From the NCBI RefSeq assembly GCF_000003815.2, contig NC_049992.1:14514798-14578797 (forward strand): 64,000 bases of DNA, read 5' to 3'. The notes under the pieces are model-generated. The model was not told where the DNA came from, ran no database searches, and saw only the letters and a program-made list of their open reading frames with translations. Both the position numbers and the translations under genes were made by a program. Positions 48,401 to 58,000 of the stretch are shown here, in pieces. Numbering within the stretch: the stretch's first letter is position 1; every line of letters begins with the position of its first letter. This DNA comes from Branchiostoma floridae. Lineage: Eukaryota; Chordata; Leptocardii; Amphioxiformes; Branchiostomatidae.

Positions 48401-51400
48401 ATTCTGTATTATTGACAGTTGGTAACAGTTTTGATTTTAATAAATCTCTGTCCTATAACTTACTAAATCCCTAATACCCTGTGGCTAACCATAATATTTT
48501 TGTATTCACTAAATTGTATAAAACTATTTACCTTTAACCCTGTACTTACAACTGCCCAACCCTCTGTGCACCTGGTCATTTTCAAAGACACATAGTTACA
48601 TGCATTTGTAAGCTACTGTTTAGCGTAGTGCTTGCAATTTCATCGTCAATGTTATCACAAAATAGATGAATACTTCATATGCTACACACACACACACATA
48701 TTCTTCACACATGCGCAAAGGACCTTTAGTGGCTTTTGTGTGAAAACAAGTGCTGTGTTGTACTGATGTTTGTGCTGAAAACTGGTGCTTGTGTAGATAC
48801 AACAACATGCCTGTCCTTGGTGCTGAATTGCTCTTGCTTGGTGTTCTTTACAAAATTTCATCAAAAGCAGTCTGTTTGAAGGAAGATTTTTTGCTATTGA
48901 CTCATCTTACATATGTCTTTACTATTATTTATTACTCTTTTGAAATGACTGTAGAATGTACATTTTCCTCACTGTATTTTGAGTATCATTACATTCTCTT
49001 CACTTATTGAATGACTAGCATCCTTCTGTCTTTTCAAAGCTGTACCACATCTTTCCTATCAAAGCTGTACTGTACAACTTTCTTTTGTCCCTGACATATT
49101 TTTACCTTTTCACATGGTAAATTCCGCCACTTTAACCTCCAATCATGCTGATAACTAACAGATGAAGGCAAAGAGGACCAGAAGAGTAAACCGCCCACCA
49201 CCCACTCCAAGCATCGCCCCCCTCCCCGTGAGAAGTCCACCCTCAACGCTCCCTCAGAAGCAGGGGATGATGTATCTTCTCTCATGGAAAAGTATGACAC
49301 ACTTCTTTGTTCTATGTCATTTTTTTTTTGTCTTGACATTTTGGCCAATGCTGATACAAAAGATCTGCATTTTGCATTTTGGGCCTGACTTGAAGCTTGC
49401 CTGAGTACCATCCTCCATAGTGACCACTGGCTCAGTACTTTTGCTTGCTGACCACTGTCTCAGTACTTTTGCTTGCTAACTAATGGTTAACAGGAAAAGT
49501 ACTGAGCCAGTGGTCACTATGGAGAATAGTACTCAGGCTAACTTTAAGGAGCATGATATGACCAGCTAGTCTACTGGTAGATGCCATTCAGATGATTATC
49601 TATGGAATTAACCATACCTAATGACAAGAAATATCACAGTAAACAAATTTGTCTTGAGGTTTGTCTGGAACATTTAATGATATCCTCTTTATCCTATGCT
49701 GCTCTGGAAACAAAGAATGGCTTCAATTGCCTCTAGTAGGAGGGGTTCATATCTTGAGGAGGATAGGTATGTCACATTACAGAAACACCTGCATGTTTTT
49801 ATGGTTTATGTCAGAATAACAAACAATGCAGTGCCATGCAGGTAAAGTTGTCACAGACACTGGCAACAGTAAGACTTTGTTCTTTGTTCTACAGTGTCTC
49901 TGGAAAGAAAGCTGTGAACTTTATATTTGGACTTTCAACTTGTAGAAGAAAATTAGAACTTATTAGAATGTTCCAAATAAGGAAATAGCTATTCCAAAAA
50001 TATAGATGGATTAAAGGTTAGACATCCAGGTAATAATATATGCCAAGTAACAAGTAATCAAGCAACTGGATGATGATAAAAATCGTCAGGCACAACAAAT
50101 CTCCAAAGTTATTGTTTTCTCAGCTTAAGTGTATGAACAGTTGCGTACTGTATTTTTCAGCATGTGTATCTTTTGTGGTGAGCGTAATGAGGCGTTCACA
50201 GAGGAAGGGCTGGATCTGCACTACTGGAAGAGCTGCCCCATGCTGCGGAGGTGTCAGCACTGTAAACAGGTAACCATATGCACAGGCAACAGTCTCCACT
50301 TTAGTTTGGAATTCCACTTTATAAATATATATAAGATATTCTTCCTGCAGGAATTTACCTCTCTACTGTAGGAATTCCTGTGGAAAGTCCTGCAGGAAAA
50401 AAAAAAAACTCTTCATACAGGAATTCCTGCAGGAAAAATTCAAAGACATTTTTCAAGATAAATATTTTTGTCTTTAAATATACACTTGTCAATCATATGT
50501 AAAGACTTTTGAACCAAGTGATTTTAGATGTAAAATATTTAGCACTTGTCAAAATGGGAAAAGTGGAATTCAAAACTTTAAGTGGAGAATTTTGTTTTCT
50601 TGTATGAATGTCCTTCTGGGTGCAATTGATTAAACTGTTTCAACCTAGTGAACATTCACTTCTTGAGGTTTGTACCATCCACCTCCAAAGCTTATGTTTC
50701 TTGCTTGGTGTGCATCTGTAGGTTGTTGAGATTGCAGGCCTGACAGAGCACCTCCTGACAGAGTGTGACCAAAGTGACAACTTCCAACAGTGTCCCCGCT
50801 GTACAGAGGCTATCCCTAAGGACGACTATGATGAACATAACAGGCTGAAACAGTGTGTTGGTAGGTACTTTGTTCCCAAAACTTATTTGGCCACAGAAAT
50901 CATAAAGCATATTGATGCTGAAACAATCAGTTTGAAGATAGATAACACAACATAATGATTTTTGTGCTGTTGATAATGTCCATTTTGTATAAGTAAAAGA
51001 ATAATTATGATTGTGCTGCAACGATAGTGTTACCTAAAATGACGATGGTTTTAGATTTAATTCAACTTTCAAACCATGAGGATTTATTTATTTTATCATT
51101 GCAGTTTGCTAAATGCTTTTCACAAGTTTAGAGTGAAGTTGAACTGTATTGTTACCATTTACAGTTGCCAAGCCAGAGAAGGTAGCTAACCACTGCCCCC
51201 TGTGTCATCAGAACATTCCACCAGGAGAGGAGGTTAGTCAAGTTACAATCATGGATCACAAACATGTTTGTGACGGTCTTATTTAGTGCTTCAAAAGTAC
51301 TGAATTGTGATATGAGTCACAAAGTTGCAGCGTATTTATGATAGTTTTTCAGTACTTTGCTACAGCAAATTAAATGTGTTCCATTTTGTAAATATTAGCT

Positions 51401-52147
51401 TTAAGATCTAAAGTTTCTCTGTGTGAAGGATAACCATGCTTATCGCAATTGCATTTGATGTAGGGTTGGAAAACTCACCTCATGGGGAAGGATGGCTGCA
51501 AAAACAATCCCCGCAGAGTGCAGGCTTTAGAGAAGAAAGGTATGATCATAATCTTTGTTTTGTCTGGTCTGTTTCATGGCCAGAGCTTAGTCCAATTATG
51601 CTAAAACTTTTTAAAAACTGTCTTTGCATTAGCATGGAGGTTTTGAGTTTTCAACCTGCACCTTTGGTGATTCAACCTAGAATTGATGTGTTTGAAAATT
51701 TGTATTATCCCAGAACTATCATAGAGTTGAATTTTGTTATCACCAAGCTCAGTAGGGGCATCTTCTCTGGATAATTTTAAAGATTGCTTGCAGATAGATG
51801 TGCAAATGTTAGGTGTGCCAAGTTGATCAGTGTGATATAACCAGCTGCTGCCACACTGCATGCCTGCAAAGCTGGTGTGTTATGCCGAAGGGTGACTATA
51901 CCAGCTACATAGATACAGATTCTTATTTCTGCAAAAATATGTCAAGTCCATCAGGTTTTTAAAAGTAGAAAGGTCTTTTTCCTGTAAGAAGTAAATGACA
52001 TCCTACATCTTCATGTTCTGATATGCAGGAGGGAGAGCAGGAGCAGGAATTAAGGGGAAAGCAGCAGCAAAGAGCAGACAGCAGGCAGGCAGCAGGGTGG
52101 GGGTCAGGGGTGGGAAGGTTGGGGGCAAGACACCCAGGGGGAAGTGA
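27761..52147 (+). CDS. CEP104: CEP104, centrosomal/ciliary-tip protein of 104 kDa
   Basis: Thirty coding exons: 27761-27873, 28342-28433, 28954-29035, 31540-31678, 32514-32576, 33453-33485, 33827-33879, 34217-34265, 34756-34816, 35201-35256, 35559-35711, 36371-36475, 37055-37117, 38190-38236, 40831-40990, 41790-41957, 42422-42483, 43131-43203, 43728-43918, 44066-44093, 44708-44914, 45880-45918, 46580-46639, 47691-47817, 49162-49291, 50161-50269, 50722-50860, 51165-51232, 51464-51539, 52029-52147. They sum to 2,865 nt with every phase consistent: 954 aa against about 925 in human. Domain order: jelly-roll (1-165), coiled coil (about 210-300), proline-rich linker (299-420), TOG tubulin-binding domain (about 430-666), second coiled coil (667-699), zinc-finger array (about 785-915), basic tail. 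Known role: microtubule plus-end and ciliary-tip factor with CP110, EB1 and NEK1 partners. Two assembly gaps fall in introns only. Confidence 0.95.
29391..31130. repeat. composite repeat in CEP104 intron 3: tandem 320-bp unit plus inverted ~53-bp arrays
   Basis: Units 29391-29711 and 29712-30033 are tandem copies (gggcgacaggccatcg... cttcactaactac), with a partial third at 30186-30220. Then come two opposing arrays: 30265-30500 (gattcctgagaatcatacac type) and 30890-31125 (tgtacgattctcgggaatct type). These are reverse complements of each other, with about 390 bp between them. The right array has about four units of 50-53 bp. Likely a DNA transposon with subterminal repeats. Confidence 0.75.
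31809..31908. other. assembly gap (100 N)
   Basis: One hundred N in CEP104 intron 4; round length suggests an unknown-size scaffold gap. Confidence 1.
32660..33074. mobile_element. CAGGG-TIR MITE with different interior, 5-bp target duplication
   Basis: Begins caggggtcgaaatac and ends tatttcgagccctg, flanked by ggttc on both sides (32655-32659, 33075-33079). The subterminal repeats are tgcaaaattgcaagtt-type, not the gtgcaggta type of the other copies. Same ends, different interior. In CEP104 intron 5. Confidence 0.8.
33827..36475 (+). CDS. CEP104: CEP104 exons 7-12: coiled coil and proline-rich linker
   Basis: SSEYTDPAMWGLINRPDYIS and DDLAFDMYQDPEVAQIIRKL lead into charged helices (QERYDHAKKLKQAVVDLQKV, EVEKRRAVENEDYDLAKMKK). 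Exon 12 (36371-36475) is a proline-rich, disordered insert. Consistent phases across all six exons. Confidence 0.92.
34395..34686 (-). mobile_element. tRNA-derived SINE, copy 1
   Basis: On the minus strand, from the right: an A-box-like TGGCTGAGTGTGTAGAG (34679-34663), a B-box-like GAGTTCGATCTCC (34636-34624), a body shared with 43380-43627, and a gtcaaa-repeat tail at the left. In CEP104 intron 8. Confidence 0.8.
38824..40192 (+). repeat. five copies of GGGGGTACGGACGCTAC
   Basis: Exact 17-mers at 38824-38840, 39197-39213, 39562-39578 and 40176-40192, plus the last 11 bases of one at 40025-40035 emerging from the N gap. Sequences between and beside them are not obviously alike. Located in CEP104 intron 14. 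Confidence 0.9.
39925..40024. other. assembly gap (100 N)
   Basis: One hundred N inside CEP104 intron 14, directly beside a copy of the repeated 17-mer, so repeat collapse may have caused the gap. Confidence 1.
40831..44914 (+). CDS. CEP104: CEP104 exons 15-21: TOG domain
   Basis: After an acidic PEPEPDF linker, exons 16-21 encode HEAT-like helices: AYSKNWAHREDALLKVYKEM, RAAIFLVQRSIKDKVFAVF, ADVTYCVEKTMPNLLAKTGD, RQRVAALNYIQDMA and FAVPALDHTAGEVRDAAVRV. This is the tubulin-binding TOG-type domain. Exon 20 is only 28 nt. Confidence 0.93.
41017..41357. mobile_element. CAGGGCTCGAAA-type MITE, copy 3
   Basis: Begins cagggctcgaaatacc and ends ttttgagccctg, with near-identical flanks aactg / aacta. 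Interior gtgcaggta repeats. It starts 26 bp after the donor of CEP104 exon 15. Confidence 0.8.
42721..42935. mobile_element. fold-back element with hammerhead-like motif in both arms
   Basis: The left arm (42721-42818) and right arm (42830-42935) are inverted copies: gcaattactcaagcagctggatatg versus catatcgcagttgcttgagtaattac. Each arm holds gtcactgaNNa, a gataac/gttatc stem, a gaaac-like segment (aaaat in the right arm) and tctgacc. Related to 10101-10260. In CEP104 intron 17. Confidence 0.75.
43380..43627 (-). mobile_element. tRNA-derived SINE, copy 2
   Basis: Closely similar to 34395-34686 over ~240 bp (catctccatttctgtagccc, actacagcagaggac, ggtagtg, tgctgagtgttaagcagaga, tatgactcgg). Tail repeat missing. 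In CEP104 intron 18, about 100 bp before exon 19. Confidence 0.75.
44265..44360. repeat. aggtccggtacaggt-type repeat, second copy
   Basis: Runs of acaggtccggtacaggtctg and ccagacctgaacctgat match 2190-2262. Short tandem aggt(c/a)c units suggest an interspersed repeat with internal duplication. Confidence 0.55.
45880..52147 (+). CDS. CEP104: CEP104 exons 22-30: C-terminal coiled coil, zinc fingers and basic tail
   Basis: Helical IEQLQAQIAQLKDLQANIGK, a polar linker, then four CxxC...HxxxxC-type units beginning CIFCGERNEAF, CQHCKQVVEI, CPRCTEAIPK and CPLCHQNIPP. The last exon gives a Gly/Lys/Arg-rich tail ending KTPRGK and stop 52145-52147. The frame is fixed by phase 1 from exon 29. The tail has no SxIP EB1-binding motif; the nearest is SKVP in exon 24. 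Confidence 0.88.
49398..49540. repeat. long inverted repeat (hairpin), ~46-bp arms
   Basis: Left arm 49399-49442 and right arm 49494-49539 pair with two or three mismatches (ctccatagtgaccactggct). A partial third copy, accactgtctcagtactttt, lies in the loop. In CEP104 intron 25. Could be a MITE or a hairpin RNA source. Confidence 0.75.
49990..50085 (-). mobile_element. fragment of the hammerhead-associated repeat
   Basis: On the minus strand it reads atccagttgcttgattactt... ttacctggatgtctaacc, aligned with 10180-10250. The ribozyme-like core itself is not present, only the part downstream of it. Confidence 0.6.
50340..50446. repeat. cluster of cctgcaggaa/ggaattcc palindromes
   Basis: Four nested palindromes (cctgcagg, ggaattcc, cctgcagg, ggaattcctgcagg) occur within 107 bp, with an A12 run, in CEP104 intron 26. 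Confidence 0.6.
51690..51930 (+). mobile_element. relic of non-LTR retrotransposon 3' end, copy 2
   Basis: Reads VFENLYYPRTIIELN and, after a one-base shift, SSLDNFKDCLQIDVQ then stop. This is the F/Y-P-R-T-I-x-x-W/L-N ... SLDxFK pattern at the end of CR1/Jockey-type reverse transcriptases. Homologous to 8636-8860. In CEP104 intron 29. Confidence 0.65.
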
Positions 52148-52757
52148 ACATCCACCACCCCTCACTCTCTCCTTGTTTAGGGCCCCATTTCCACTCGATT
52201 GCTGAGCAATCATAAAGCAACCAAAATTGGATTTGAGTGACCTTTAACCCTTGTCCTTCTGAGCCCGTATATATTATATACGGGATGTATATAATTCCTG
52301 TATGTAGGTCTAGTATCTTTGCGGGTTTGGGGTATTTCTCACTTAATTCTGGCATACCACAGCAAACTGCATTGATTGGGGAAGTAAATCTGCAACAGCA
52401 GCCCAGAATAGGTCAAGCTTTACTGATAGATTAATCAACCAGCTTAGGAGGGTTAAATTGGCAAAAAATGTCGTCAGCAGGACAAGGGTTAACAAATTTG
52501 GAATAGGATTCAAGATGTGAAAACAAATGTAAAAGGATTTGATTCATGAAATTTGTCATGCGTTCTGTCAAATTTGACTTTACTCGGCTGAATGGTTGCA
52601 GCCACTAGTAGAAAATGTGTTGAGGTTATTTCTTTACATTCCTGTCTAGAAAGGAGTCATCATAGTTAACTTAGTCTACTATTTAGTAACATAGTCTATT
52701 ACCCTTCTGATTCACTTGGGTTCTGTTTGATATGCAGTGTTTTCAATGATGTACAGA

Positions 52758-53086
52758 GTTCTAGCCAGCATCCGTCCTTTGACAGAATTTTGCTGCTGGG
52801 GACGGACCAAAATTTTGTCCATTCCGTCCCGTGTCGGGCAAAATTCGACATGTCAAGATTCTTAGACTAATTGAACCAAGGGGAGTCTACCAGCAAAGTT
52901 TTCCCCTCAAAATAAAGGAAATAGTATTTCAGAGCGTCTAGATTTTAAAGATTTCCCAGGGAGAATACCAACAGAACACCCCCAGCCCCCCACCCCCACC
53001 CCCCACACACACAAGATCGTCACGCCGCCAACAGAATTTCCATTCAAAATCCAGGGGACAGAAAAATATTTCAGGCTGGCTAGAAC
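52758..53086. mobile_element. MITE with gttctagccagc inverted ends
   Basis: Twelve-base perfect inverted ends. Interior has tccgtcc/ggacgga and ccgtcccgtgtcgg segments and a C-rich tract (52979-53004). About 330 bp, non-coding. Confidence 0.7.
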
Positions 53087-53749
53087 ACTGATGTTGTATA
53101 TAAGAAAAATTATCTTCAAGTGAAAAGTTTGCTTTTGATGTTATGCATGTAATATATTGAATTTAAATGGCAAGCTTGATACATTTATGTAGAAGAGTTA
53201 GGTGCATTTGAATCAAATGAATATTTACCTCTTTTGCTCATTTTTTTTTGTAAATCAAAACTATGTTTCATTTTTACCCTTACTCTGTCAAGAGTAACAG
53301 ACATTTGGATATTGTGTTAATTTATGGAGACTCTGTCAAGCAGCTATATGAACAAGAAGGTTTGATGTGAACTAGTATTCATCTTGAACCCACATACATG
53401 TATGTAATGTAGCAACAAGTGTCAAGCACCTGTTAGTCAGAAACTTAGATAATGTAACGTCTAAAAAAGATGAAATAAGTTAGCCTTGTATATATATACT
53501 GTTTGGAAAGGTGTATACTGTCAGACTATATGGAATGTGCAAATATCAGTACTCTAGATATTATGACACTAGATATTAGCTCTGTGTCTATGTTTTTCAG
53601 TGAAGTACAAATTAAAGTAGCATACATACAAAGATGAAGTACATGCACAATTGTATGGATGATTGGTAAAATTGAACTAAAATTTATATTAGATAATGTA
53701 TTACAAAATAAAAATAAGGGCACATACAGATCTATATTACACTTCAGTC

Positions 53750-53960
53750 AGCAACATGTAAATATTACAGTTAAGTCATTGCTTGAACACACATAAAGCA
53801 ATCAATTTCTGACCGTCAGTGTACCTACAGTAGGCCACAACAAATAAAGTCTTAAATCACTTTATTTGTCATTTGAGATAATGATACTTTTGACATGCCT
53901 TCAGTCATGCAATCACAATCTTAACGTTATGCTTGATTTAGTTATCGCTGTGACTATATA
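53750..53960. repeat. segment homologous to 63425-63650
   Basis: Shares cagcaacatgtaaatattac, tcaatttctga, cactttatttgtcattt, agataat and gacaagcc/gacatgcc in the same order with the region downstream of the right-hand GTPase gene. It lies upstream of the left-hand paralog, as expected after tandem duplication of a larger unit. Confidence 0.65.
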
Positions 53961-55062
53961 TCATGAAACGGACAAGTACATTAACTTAGTACTAGGTTCA
54001 TCTAATACACATAATTTTCTTTGTTCACCTTATAATTACACACTTGTGGAAAATATCTGTCAGTCTCACATGACAGGTATAATGGTGTAGTGTTTACTTA
54101 TCAGTCCTCAAGTTATGACTAGCGTAAAGTCCATGTTTGGTTTCTGTGGGAAGAACAAACAAATCACCAACTTTTCACTCGGGCGTTGAAAGTTGATATT
54201 AAAGTTCACAAGGTGAGAACAGACAAAAATTCCTACCCTACAGGGGTGATCCTCGGCCTCACCCAGAAATAATAAGCATAACTCAAATTTCGATGCACGG
54301 CTTCATAGTATGGAGCCTTTTATCAATATCCTCCAAATATCCACTCATTGCAGTCATTACTTTCCAGGCATTCGTTTTTTGAAAATCAGTGTGTTACAGA
54401 TTTGATTACAATTAGCTGTTCATGATATCTGTTCAAAATGATGATACCAATAAAACCAGATCAAACATTGTGGATTTAAACATTTCCTTCAAACGGAAAC
54501 ATGGTTGGATACGTTTTGTACAGTGTACGTATGGTGCTAAAGGGTCAAAGTTTGCCGATCGCAACGTCATTGTATACAGCAGCTATAGGACTGTTTTTGT
54601 TAAAGATGATACCTTAGGGCAACTGTCCAACTAGAGTTACACCTGCATGGGTCGTTTGTTATTGTTTTGATATATAGTTGCCATGGTGAATAAAATTGCA
54701 GGTGTCAGCAATGAAAGGGTAAAACAGGCGGTAGTTTATCTCCAATGCGATCTTACAATTTTTAAAAGTTTGAAAAGTCTTTCTCTAACGGTAACGTTAA
54801 ACCCCTAAATAGTAATTGCCAGGATGTTACCAATTGAATTCAACCGTTTCAACAACTTACAGGTAGTGCGAAGTATACCTCTTACTTTATGATGAAAGGC
54901 AATCTACAAACAACCACAACCCGTGACAAAGTTTGACTGGGTGCCATATTGTTTACTTAAAGCCACGGTGACGCACGGAAAGCGTTTCTGTCCTGCACGA
55001 AACGCGTACGGTTGTGACTTTGTTTCTGTTTGCAGTAAGCGTGTGCGACTTTCTTTAGCAAC

Positions 55063-58000
55063 ATGTCTGATCTTGTAGTTGTGAGGAGTAGGATCGTCGA
55101 GAGGCTAGTACGTAGATCAGATAGGGTCAACATTCTTGTTGTAGGAACCCCAGGGACCGAGCTAGCCACGTTCATAAATTCGATGGAAATGTCGGTAACT
55201 GGCCGCTGGCCAGCCCAAGACAGTTGGACGGGCGGAGATTCTGACACCGCCCTCTGTCTTAGCACTGAGCTGTTTTCACAGTTAAAGGATCTATCAGGCA
55301 AGGTAGCTTGTGTAGGTTTGAGTCTTCACGAGGAAAAAGGAGACATTTCGGCGTATATTTCCCTAGTGTTACAGGGACGTGTCCCTGTCGGCCAGCCTAT
55401 TGCTGAAATGTCAAAGGCAGAGTTAGAGGAGAGGTTTCCTGACGTCCACACTGGTATGGAAATCGACATGGTGGTTTTCATATGCTCAGGCAACGATCCT
55501 GTGTCCGACAAGATGATGAAAGCTGTCAAAGCAGGCGTGGATTCAACATGTCGCAGTAAGTACATGCTTCTTTATGTGTTCTATCCGTGGTTACATTGCT
55601 CCTGACTTGAGCTCATGTATACTGATGTCTGGGTGTAGCACCGTGTCTGAAATTCTTGAGCGTAGATACCGGCCCGTATTCACGTGGGATGTATCCTGCC
55701 TTGATGGAAAAATACCAATGCTTTACGACTGTGCACGGCGTCGCACGCAAAGCGCTGATGCGATTGTTCAACCTGTGTCTAAATTTCATTTAACTACACA
55801 TTTAAGTTTTGGAAAAATATGTAGTACTCATTCAAAGTACTTTCACTTAATCATGATGAAAATATGATATTTGATGCTCTTCATCCTATGCACGTTGAGG
55901 CATTTTTAAATATAAAAGCGCCATTACATACATGTTTGAATTGTCATATTGCCTTGATATGTGTATACTTGCCCATATTCTATTTTTTCGTATGATTCCA
56001 TGTGCCATCTTTACTCTAATAGTCCATTACTAGAGGATTACTCATTCTAAGAGGTACAATTTTGTGTTTTCAGACATTCCATTATTCCTGTGCATGACCA
56101 AGCAAAACAGCGGTGCCCCTTCAGATTCAACGAAAGAAAACAAGCAAAAAGCCCAGAATGCGCTAGGCATATCAGAAGAAGAGTGCGATTTTATTCAGAT
56201 GTACCACAAAAGTCGCACTGGCTCGAAAGTTAGTCAGAAGGATGACATTGACCAGCCATTGTTGATGTTTTGGGATAAGATCCTTAACGTTAGCATCAGT
56301 TCGGGTCAAGCCAAACTGTGGGATCTAAAGCACCATCTACAATGGATGCCAACTATTTGTAACGGCGTCTCTATCATTCATATCGCTCTACTATTCTGTA
56401 TTGTCATCAATATTGCCGTCTCTCTCAATGTCAGATCTGCCGTGCAAGAGAGAGAAGTACGGCCTTTCGATGGCAATTGCACGATGCATATGTTGGATAG
56501 AAAGTTGGCTGAAGATTTGCAAGAAACACTTCGCACAAATTCCGAGCTTTTAGATACTTTGAACAGCAATTTGAAACACGAAATGCAAAACATGGCATCC
56601 GAATTACTAAATACTCTGAACAGCAATTTCAATGAAAAGCTGCAAGGAATGAAATCCGAAATACAAAACGTGACATTGGAATCACTAAATACTTCGAACT
56701 CCACATTTAATGGGATGTTGCGAGAAATAAGATCCGAAATAAAGAACATGGCATCAGAATTGCGAAATACTTTCAACAGCAATTTTCATGAACGGCTTCA
56801 CGAATTGAAATCTAAATTTGTTGACATTTTGAGCAGCGAATTGGCAAACCATACCTCAAATTTGACTAACGTCCTAAACAGGGCATTAAACAACTTCGAA
56901 GGACAAATGAACAGCACATTGAAAGATGCAAACACTAGATTCGAAAATAGATTAGTGGCTTTTAGCAAGAAGATGAGTGAAGACACAGAAATTCTTGATC
57001 ACAAATTTTCTACATTGACGAAAACTCTTGATGAGATATCGCCGGAGCTTAACAAAACGTGGGAGCGTGGATTACTATCTTTGAGAAATGAAACAGAAAG
57101 AATAGTATTAAATGTAGGTACTGAGGAGGACAAGAAACAGGCAACTTTTTATGGCAAGCTAGGCTATAGGTTTATAAAGTGGGATGGTGAACAGAAAAAA
57201 GCGAATAGTGTTATGAATACAACGTTGCAATATTGGCAAGAAAAATTTAACGAAACAAATAGTAAACTAGCGCAAAATCTTGAGAGCACGCTTGCTGCAT
57301 TGAATGCCTCTGATGGGGAAACTATCAAAGATCAGAAAGAACAAATACCACAGGAATCAGTTATGGCCCGTATCATGATGCAGTGTAAGCAGTATAGTCT
57401 AGAAATCCTTGTCGCAGTAATCACCTGTGGCGTCATCTGGCTGGCCTGTTCACCGTATAAGAAAGGATTGGTGAGTTTTCCTACTGTTGTATGTCACAGC
57501 AATATCTTAGAAGCTACACGGACACGTAGGCTGGCTTCTGTAATACTTAAAATCTCAAGTTACGAATAAAATCCGCATTTCTATCACACAAAATATCTAC
57601 GCCATTTCCGTGTGCCTGATATATATCTCTATAAAGTGCCATGAATTTAACTAATCAATAAATCTAACATCTGATGTGCATTTATCATTAAATGTCTTCT
57701 GCTAGTGTAACGACATGTTCCCACCACATATGCTGGTCCTGGCCCATCTGGTTTATGTAAATTACCATCTCTCTAAGTTACCCTAGCTAGCTACATTTGG
57801 TGACAGCGGTGGGATGCCGCTACACTCTAGGTCTCATCACATATAGGGGTCCTGGCCGTTGCAATAGTATTGAATATTAGTACTGCACAATTAACTGTAC
57901 ATTATTTCATGTTTAAGTCTATCAACAGTTGAACTTGCCCCATCATTGAAGACACAGTTCATGCCTTGAGAGTATTACTGATTGTGTTATTTGTATCATG

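Larger units (their letters stand above)
52148..55062. other. intergenic region after CEP104
   Basis: Holds the CEP104 3' untranslated region, a MITE (52758-53086), and sequence resembling 63430-63650 (see 53750-53960). A short palindrome ccgtatatattatatacgg is at 52265-52283. No coding exon seen; 54.0-55.0 kb is unassigned. Confidence 0.6.

Noticed and set aside
56378-56986. Minus-strand open frames opposite the coiled-coil exon
   Set aside because: Antisense shadows of the repetitive plus-strand coding sequence.
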